Below, one piece after another: positions 57,560-64,000 of a stretch of 64,000 nt of DNA (position 1 is its first letter; the number at the start of each line of letters is the position of its first letter). Position numbers and translations under genes: made by a program. This DNA is from Hermodice carunculata (Eukaryota > Annelida > Polychaeta > Eunicida > Amphinomidae). The stretch lies in the NCBI GenBank assembly GCA_964020975.1, contig OZ026621.1, positions 94,066,018 to 94,130,017 of the forward strand, read 5' to 3'. A model generated the notes under the pieces. It worked only from the letters and a program-made list of their open reading frames with translations. It had not been told where the DNA came from and ran no database searches.

Positions 57560-57590
<31 letters not shown>
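57118..57590. repeat. Duplicated block with degenerate tRNA-like head
   Basis: The segment ACCAAATCTCCATTCC...GTTCAATG occurs at about 57,230-57,325 and 57,458-57,560 with matching flanks (TTTTGTGACCA on the left, TTTATTCCAGTACA on the right). On the minus strand 57,160-57,199 has TGGCTAAGTGATTGG and GGTTCAAGACC, resembling pol III A and B boxes. Their spacing of 29 bases is short for a tRNA. It ends in a T-run. It is perhaps a small SINE family. Confidence 0.4.
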
Positions 57591-60309
57591 GTGGTGGTGT
57601 TAATTTTGGCCTTGAAATGTCAAACAAACACATTGGCTTTTAACTTGGTAATGGTTAATCCTGTCACTTCTCATCAAAAAAAAAAAAGATGAATCAACAC
57701 TCAGAGTGAGTGAAGACTGATATTGCAAACAGTAATGAAATTTTAAGGGACCTTGATATTTGATGGTCACCAGACTACTTCAGTGTCTGTATGCAAGGTC
57801 AGCTGGGCACAGGACTGTTACAGACCTCAAGTTTTTGCTTGTCGTTCTGCATTCAGAGCTTACAGTTTCTACATTATTGCCTCTTCCCTGGTCCCCCCCC
57901 CCCCCCCCAATCAGTATCAAGATTTCAGGAAGACCCACTTGTAAGTGATACTGGGCAGCTGTAGCATGTGGCCAGACAGATGCACAGCGTCCTCATGGTA
58001 CTGGTTTTAATGACCAGCTTGACAGCTGCACAGCTGTACGTGGTTTGGCTGTACAGGAGACCATATGAGCCTTCTCCACCCCCCCCCCCTTTGGTGACTG
58101 TTATCTTGTGTATGTTGCTCAGAGCAGTGCCACAGGCACACACAACTCAGTGGAGGCTGACACTGTGTGCATTAGTATTCACACCCAGTGTCAGACTGCA
58201 CTGCTGCTGTGGCAGGCCAGTCTGCATGTTCTCTGTTTGTGTAACTGTGGCTCTGTCACAGTCACAGGCTTGTGACAGACCCGCTGGGTCATGTTTAGGG
58301 TCAGCAGGTACTGAGGGGTGACAGGAAGCAGCCTCGCTGTGGTCGGCAGTACAGTGGTCCCCTGCCACATAGACACTGCCAATTGACACCCTTTCCTGAG
58401 CTGCACAAGTGTGTCATCCAGTCCCATGTTAACAAAGGGGACCAGCGAAGCAGAACAGCCAAGTGGCACTTTGGGTGTAGACCTCGGCACTTGAGTGGAC
58501 TTCCAGTGTGCTACATTCCACGAGTGTTTCTGCATCTGTTTCCGCAAGTTGTGGGGTGTTGGAGGTTTACATAAATGCACGGTGTTCAGGAATGGTGTCG
58601 CTGGCTGTTGGTGCGACAAGGAGCTTACTGGTTACTGTGTGTGTATTGGCTCTACATGTGATTGTGCATATGTAGCCCTGTGATGAATTGTGTATGTGTC
58701 ACTGTCAGCAAAACCAGTTGTGTGGGTTAGGCCATCATCATCATCTCCATATTTGTGTCCACATTCTTTGTGAGCCTCTTGACTGGGCTCCCTGTGTGTT
58801 TGTCTCCATATCACAGTTATATGTGAAGGTGGATGGGAGGGAAACTGACATGGAGTTTGCTCAAGAAAGTAGGTTGCTGTAGGAGTGATATTATGGACAC
58901 TGTGTCCGTGGCTGTGACATCTCTGCGAATCAACCAGTAACTGGCCGACTCCACCTGTTTTTTTAATTTTTTTGTTGCTGTGTTCTTTGGCGATTGTGCT
59001 CCAATTTGTGACATCCAATGCTACAGGGCCATCCACATACATTGTTTAAGTGTTGGGTTGTGGTGGAAGCCAGACACTAGCTGTGTTTGGGACAAAAACA
59101 AGAAAGATGATGTGCAGTATATACATAGAGCCAGGATACGAACACATGCCTCATGCTGGTAAGTGTAAAATACACGTATGATACTCCTGCGTATGTACAC
59201 GTCCAACTGTTGATCCCGTGACTGTAGCATGTGAGTGGTTGCTGCAGGAGCGTGGGTGTTGGCACAACACTCTGCACACAGCAGGACCGGCAGCACAGGT
59301 CACCACATGGACCAGACACGTTGCTGGCTCTCTGGTTACACTGGCCAATTGTATGCATTTAATTAACTGAATACACAACATAGAGGTCTGACCGGCTGGA
59401 GATGTGTATTCCCACTGCATGTTTATGCAGCTTTAGATAAACTACCTTTGGCAATGTCAAGTATTTGCAGTGCAGTAATAAAATTCAGCCAGACACACAT
59501 GTACTATATATATAATTAAGCCACTCCCACCACCACCAGGTGGGGTGGGGGAGCTTGATGGATCAGCAATATTACTTTTTGGTGTTGGTTGCTTCATTTT
59601 TTTCATTATTATATGTGTCAACTCTCCATATTGTATCAGTTGTCTCCCAATTTAGAAAGTTCAAAAGTTGTTAAAAAGAGGTGATTTTGAGGGAAATGGG
59701 TCAATGTTTCTTCGTTTTCATATGCACACTTTTTACCTGGACCTCCCAAGTAGACACATTTGGGGGTTGACACCTGTGATTTTCTTTTTAAACAGTTTGG
59801 CAGCTGCTGGGGAGCCCAGCAGTGGAGTCCTTGCCTTCTTTGCCCCTGTTGCCCCATTGTGGGGCATGGTGATGTAGCAGTAGTTTTAACACTACAGTAT
59901 ATTGCAGACCTGTCTTTGTTTAGCAAATGTCCGTAACTCTGACGTGGCTTTAACTGGCACCCAGACTGAAAATGTAGCCCGTGGATTAGACTTACAGAAC
60001 TCTTGAACTGTCGTCTACTTTTCAGTGATGTTTATGCAATTAGTGCTGAAATTTAGGGGGGGGGGGGAGGCAAGGTCCAAGTAACTCAAAAAATTACACT
60101 GTGATGTAGACAAATAGACCACCTCTGTGAGAGTACATTTACTAAAAAAAATGGCCTCCTTTCAGGGCTAGAATGAATTGATTAGAACATAATGGTGAAT
60201 TATTTTTATGTCGTCAACCCCATAGTAATGTTGATACCTGCAGACTAACATGGAACAAGTTTAAAATTTAATGGATGGTTGCTAGGAATTGAGTGATATC
60301 AAAAGACAT
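57591..60309. other. Mostly unassigned, possibly single-copy intronic DNA
   Basis: Many overlapping open frames occur on both strands (for example 57,968-58,321 plus with a hydrophobic start, 58,191-58,619 minus, 58,632-59,042 minus). None shows a recognised domain, and they overlap each other, so I do not call a gene. The base composition is less AT-rich and TGTG-rich between 58,000 and 59,100. C16 (57,893-57,908) and other C/G runs are present. Confidence 0.35.
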
Positions 60310-61300
60310 TGGTTTCTGATGATGCAGATACAGATACAGATAACTTGATTGACCTGAACCTAATACAAGGTATTGTCAAAGTACATAATCACATTCAAAT
60401 AAATCACAGACAGAACAAAAAACATACATGTCGAATGATGATACCAATACTTGTACAGCAAATATACATAATATATGTCTATACATGTATATAGACCTCT
60501 GGTGCACTCCAGTGTCAAAAAATCACAAACCAAGCTTGTTCAGTCTACATTTAAATACCTCACTGACAAATGTTATCTCCAATGGGAATACGTGGGTGTT
60601 TCCGTCACCCATCGTCATCAGGAAATTGAATTTCTCCACATCGTTAGAGTTACTAAATTGGGAATACAAATTGGGTATATGAGATAAATCAGAGTAGAGT
60701 TTTTCCCTTTGTTCTTTCAAATAATCACAGTGTATCATCAAATGAATTTCATCTTCAATTTTGCCGGACATGCATAACTTACATACACGTTGTTCCACAG
60801 GTGTTTTTGGCCGTGTGTACCTTGCAGTTTCAATGGCCAACGTGCGCGCACTAACTCTTAATTTACTGAAATGTTTTCGTTTCTTTACAGGCAGTTTTTG
60901 TTGTAAATAAAATTCAAGTTCAAAGGTTCGTTTGAATTTACAATATGTGAGCAGTTTAGTGGAATTAGGGTTATGTTCACCAGATACAACTTTAGCCCAT
61001 TGATTTGTATACATATTTTCAAGATAATTGCGTAGTAGGGTAATGGCAAACTGGGGTCTATTACCGCCCAGGTTGTACCAGGCTTCTGTCATGCCAACAC
61101 CGTCCAGAGTTTCTTTGATGTGTTTAACCCAACAATTTTTGTCATTTTGTCATAGAGAATAATTTTCTAGTAAAGCTTTATACACCAGGGAGTTTGTGTC
61201 AAAATTATGTAGATGTATCCAGTATTTGACAGCATTACATATAGAAGTAATCAATACTGGGGAACAGATGCAACAGACCCCTGACTATTTTTTCCCAATA
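60310..61300 (-). mobile_element. LINE C-terminal fragment
   Basis: The minus-strand frame at 60,523-61,092 (189 codons) reads FSKLRVSARTLAIETARYTR, PKTPVEQRVC and KLCMSGKIEDEIHLMIHCDY. This is the L-R-I-S-A-H...E-x-G-R-Y...C-x-x-C...E-D-E-x-H-x-x-x-x-C block known from the C-terminal region of animal LINE polymerases. Homology extends upstream to about 61,240 in a second frame (VKYWIHLHNFDTNSLVYKAL). The likely 3' end on this strand is the short (ATCTGT)n tract near 60,327-60,345. The RT core is absent. Confidence 0.6.
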
Positions 61301-61529
61301 AATACATTGAGTCTGGTGATGTTTTGTTTTGTAAATATATTAAAAGCAAAGCATGAACATCAAAATGAAGGAAACAGTGGCAGAGAATGATGACATTTGT
61401 TAAATTTTGTCCATGCAGTGAACAGTTGACTGTGCGTTGGTGAGAGCTGGGCCAACTTGTTTGCCTCTACCAAGTATCTGCCCGGCAGGAGTCACAGCAT
61501 GTTTTCTGTTTGGCTCCTCTCCATCATCA
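61301..61529. other. Unassigned DNA
   Basis: Nothing recognised between the LINE fragment and the G/C hairpin. Confidence 0.3.
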
Positions 61530-61567
61530 GGGGGGGGGGGGGCAACAGTGGTCAACCCCCCCCCCCC
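61530..61567 (+). repeat. G13/C12 homopolymer inverted repeat
   Basis: Thirteen G (61,530-61,542), a 13-base spacer (CAACAGTGGTCAA) and twelve C (61,556-61,567) can form a 12-bp all-GC stem. Each strand can also form a single-tract G-rich structure. Confidence 0.9.
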
Positions 61568-61929
61568 ACCAGAGACCATCCCTATTACAAGTAACCATAA
61601 GTGGTCTTAAAAGACAGAGGCTTAGCACAGGTAGATTTACATGGAAATCTGCAAAATCCTCTCATAAGATAACAGTGTCTTATGGCAGGAACTGCTGTAT
61701 AAACGCAGATGTTTGTTTGAGGCATCTCATACTGAGTTAATTCTCGGTTTTTTTGAGATCAATTTGAAAGTTTCAGAGGGTGTTAACAGACCAAGCTATG
61801 TATGAAAATCAATGGCACCAACCACACAATGCATATCCTCCTAGTACAAACTGATTGTCATCAACCGCAAGTTGTAATCTGATACTTTTCCCATGTGGTC
61901 ACTGATAATAATGGCAGTGCCAGTATTTT
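61568..61929. other. Unassigned DNA
   Basis: Part of the first 60 bases (GAGACCATCC...AAGTGGTC) may relate to the GACCACC repeats. Otherwise nothing is recognised. Confidence 0.3.
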
Positions 61930-62600
61930 TAGGTCAACTGACTTGCCCATCCATCTTTAATTCCCACTTTCGACTTCTCCAAAACCGTTATCTGAATCAC
62001 CTTCAAACTCGGTAGGAATGAACCTTGGGTAGGTCTCTACTGGGCTTGTACAAATGTTGATGCTCCAGTGACAAGTCAGCTGAGCTCCCTGCTGGTTAGT
62101 CTGTCCATCTGCAGCAGTGACATCCCTTCAAATTTACATTTTTGACTTCTCTGAATTGTTGACCAGATTCTTTTCAAAATTGGTGGGGATGTACCTTGGG
62201 TGGCTCTCTAGCAACTTTGCTCAAATGGTCCTGCTCCAGGCTTTTTTGTATTTTTTTATGAACGTTTAGCTTACTGACTTGTCAGTCACATTTTCATTTT
62301 CAACTTCTCCAAAACCATTGGCCACATCCTTTTCAGACATCATTGGGGTCTACTTTGGGTATGTCTCTGCTAATTTTGTTCAAATGGTCAGTGATATTTG
62401 GAATTTTTATGAACAAAAAAATTTGCTGACTTGTCAGTCAGCAGAGCTTTATAAAATCCATTCATGCCCATCATTCATCTGTCTGTTATGTTACGACTTT
62501 TTATATTTTTTATATTTTCAACTTCTTGTCAAAAAGCATTGCATTGAATGTTTCAATTTTGCACACGGATGTTCCCCAGGTGGTGCTCGACCAAGAAAGA
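61930..62600 (+). repeat. Old family A and B end fragments
   Basis: Three short, diverged half-unit fragments are visible, with GACAAGTCAGCTGAGCT (62,079-62,095), TTACTGACTTGTCAGTCAC (near 62,272) and TGCTGACTTGTCAGTCAGCA (near 62,423). These are damaged A or A/B-hybrid hairpins, each followed by CTTCTC-x-AAA and TTGGGTA phrases. Confidence 0.5.
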
Positions 62601-63010
62601 GATGATGATGCAATTTTTTTTATGCCTCACCACTTGGGGGGGGGGGGGGTGCATATAGATTTTCTCGTGTCCATCTGTTTGTACGTTTGTTCTGCTGGTA
62701 TGCAAGGTAAAACTTGTGTCATGCATATCTTCAAAACTGGTTGACCTACAATTATGAAACTCTACACAATTATCAATCAGTATATGAATGTGCACCTGGA
62801 GTTTTGTCTGTTTGTACGTCTGTACAATGCCCATGATATACTGGAAATGGCCATTGCCTGTGCCATGTCCAACATGCAACTTGTGTCATGCATATTCAAA
62901 ACTATTTGACCTACAATTATGAAACTTAATAAGATTAATCAGTCTGTGAAGATCTGCAGCTTGGGTTTTAATTGCTTTCATCATATGTGAGATGATGCAA
63001 TAATTTTTCT
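62601..63010 (+). repeat. Two ~190-bp diverged repeats of another family
   Basis: TTGTGTCATGCATAT, TTGACCTACAATTATGAAAC and GTTTGTACG-type phrases occur twice (about 62,700-62,800 and 62,880-62,960). The first is preceded by a G-run at 62,636-62,650. No gene is seen. Confidence 0.5.
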
Positions 63011-63016
63011 ATTTTT

Positions 63017-64000
63017 ACCTCAGCTGACTTGTCAGTCAGCTGAGGTTTTTTGAGGGTCTGTCGTCCGTCGTCCGTCCGTCCATCCGTCCATCGTCCGTCC
63101 GTCCTTCGTCCGTCGTCCACAATTCATATTTTCGACTTCTTCTCCGAAACCGTCAGCCAGATTCACTTTAAACTTGGTGGAGATGTGCCTTGGGTGGGTC
63201 TCTACCAAGTTTGTTCAATTGGTCATGGTCCAGGGATTTTTGGATTTTTAATGAATTTTTTAGTTCTTTTTTGGGTAAGTCTTAAAAAATCTTCTTCTCC
63301 GAAACCGCTCACCCAATTACTTTGATATCACACAGGAACACTCCCTGGGACTCCTAGTTCTTAATTTGTTCACCAGGTGGCGCTGCATTTTTTTCCTAAT
63401 TTTTTATGAATTTTTGTGTGTTTTAGCTATTTTCGACTTCTTCTCCAGAACTGTCACTCACATTAAGCTGAAACATGATGGATATGTTCCTTGTAGAAGG
63501 GTCAAACAAAGTTGTTCACTATGTGGGAATGCTGCAGATTCCTGATTTTTAACGATTTTTTCAATTCTGGTACTTGTCGCTCAATGCAGCTTTCCTGTTG
63601 ATTACTATGGAAGTCAATGGGCATTCTAATGCTAATTCACATTTTCGACTTCTTCTCGAAAACCGTCATCCAGATTAACTTCAAACTTGGTGACAATGTA
63701 CCTTGGGTGGGTGTTTACCAATTTTGTTCAAATGGTCACGGTCCAGTGATTTTTGGATTTTTAATGAATTTTTCTTTTTTGGGTAAATCTTAAAAAATCT
63801 TCTTCTCCGAAACCGCTCACCCAATTGCTTTGATATCACACAGGAACACCCCCTTGGACTCCTAGTTCTTAATTTTTTCACCTGGTGGTGCTGTAATTTT
63901 TTCCTAATTTTTTATGAATTTTTGTGTGTTATAGCTATTTTTGACTTCTTCTCCAGAACTGTCACTCAGATTAAGCTGAAACATGGTGGATGTGTTGCTT
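63017..64000 (+). mobile_element. Family A element, cut by the window end
   Basis: It starts with ACCTCAGCTGAC-TTGTCA-GTCAGCTGAGGT (63,017-63,046), a CCGTCC tract and nearly two half-units. A CTCF-like TCACCAGGTGGCGCT lies at 63,370-63,384. It resembles the 45.8-49.6 kb cluster more than the 18.7-27.3 kb array. The 3' end lies beyond the window. Confidence 0.75.

Larger units (their letters stand above)
41470..64000 (+). other. Probable first coding intron of the FNDC3-like gene (open at window end)
   Basis: No later FNDC3 exon (for example the expected PMMSPNG-type segment or an FN3 domain) was recognised downstream, so the intron would exceed 22 kb. This is inferred from the donor site and from the absence of other exons. 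Short exons could have been missed. Confidence 0.45.

Noticed and set aside
57968-58321. 117-codon frame with a hydrophobic start that could be a secreted protein
   Set aside because: It contains a poly-C-derived proline run, overlaps several frames on the other strand, lacks conserved features, and has no supporting start or splice context.
59636-59926. Minus-strand 96-codon frame, and an acceptor-like site (TTTTTAAACAG) at about 59,800 on the plus strand suggesting an FNDC3 exon
   Set aside because: The following sequence does not encode the expected FNDC3 segment in any frame I could recognise, and there is no matching donor.

Overview
The window looks like non-coding, AT-rich DNA from a marine invertebrate animal (a lophotrochozoan or early-branching deuterostome is my guess; the sequence does not settle it). 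Signs are spliced-gene structure with very long introns, long mononucleotide G/C runs, dispersed repeats rich in CCGT microsatellites, several LINE clades, a tRNA-derived SINE, TTAA-flanked DNA transposons and a DIRS-like fossil. There is no bacterial-style gene organisation.

Only one host gene is well supported. A start-to-donor exon at 40,950-41,469 (+) encodes a Ser/Thr/Pro-rich N-terminus ending in the conserved VNPGETF segment of the FNDC3 (fibronectin type III domain-containing 3A/3B) family. It sits in a single-copy, relatively CpG-rich island at 40,441-41,580. No further exon was found, so everything to 64,000 is probably its first coding intron.

Most of the window is layered repeats. 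Family A (5' hairpin with AGCTCAGCTGAC arms, a CCGTCC tract, two ~0.5-kb half-units, and a 3' tail ending in a GGGCTGT hairpin plus TCTTGTTT) forms an 8.6-kb array at 18,710-27,304, a nest at 34,404-40,440, a cluster at 45,816-51,195 and an open copy at 63,017-64,000. Older relatives lie between. Family B (5' hairpin AGCTCTGCTGACC, 3' CAGCAGAGC plus GGCCCATGGGCC and TTTTGTTT) shares that architecture. A third family, HelA, ends in an AGATTTGCT hairpin plus CTAG. All three resemble non-autonomous rolling-circle (Helitron/Helentron-type) elements.

Region by region: 0-7.4 kb is a HelA copy split by an L1/Tx1-like LINE with a 13-bp target duplication. 7.4-18.6 kb holds old repeats, a SINE, a LINE tail and a hAT/ZNF862-like relic. 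18.6-28.4 kb is a family B element split by the A array. 28.4-34.3 kb has HelA copies, a TTAA-flanked hairpin MITE and a LINE tail. 34.4-40.4 kb is a multi-level nest of A, B and retroelement pieces. 40.4-41.6 kb is the FNDC3-like exon. 41.6-64 kb is intronic repeat, including a B element containing a LINE that itself contains a piggyBac-like element, and a DIRS-like fossil.

The most notable signals are in the repeats. Each half-unit of the A array carries a near-perfect CTCF-core match (16 in one orientation at ~0.51-0.54-kb spacing), and several unrelated repeat families carry clustered AGGTCA nuclear-receptor half-sites. Whether the host uses either is unknown.
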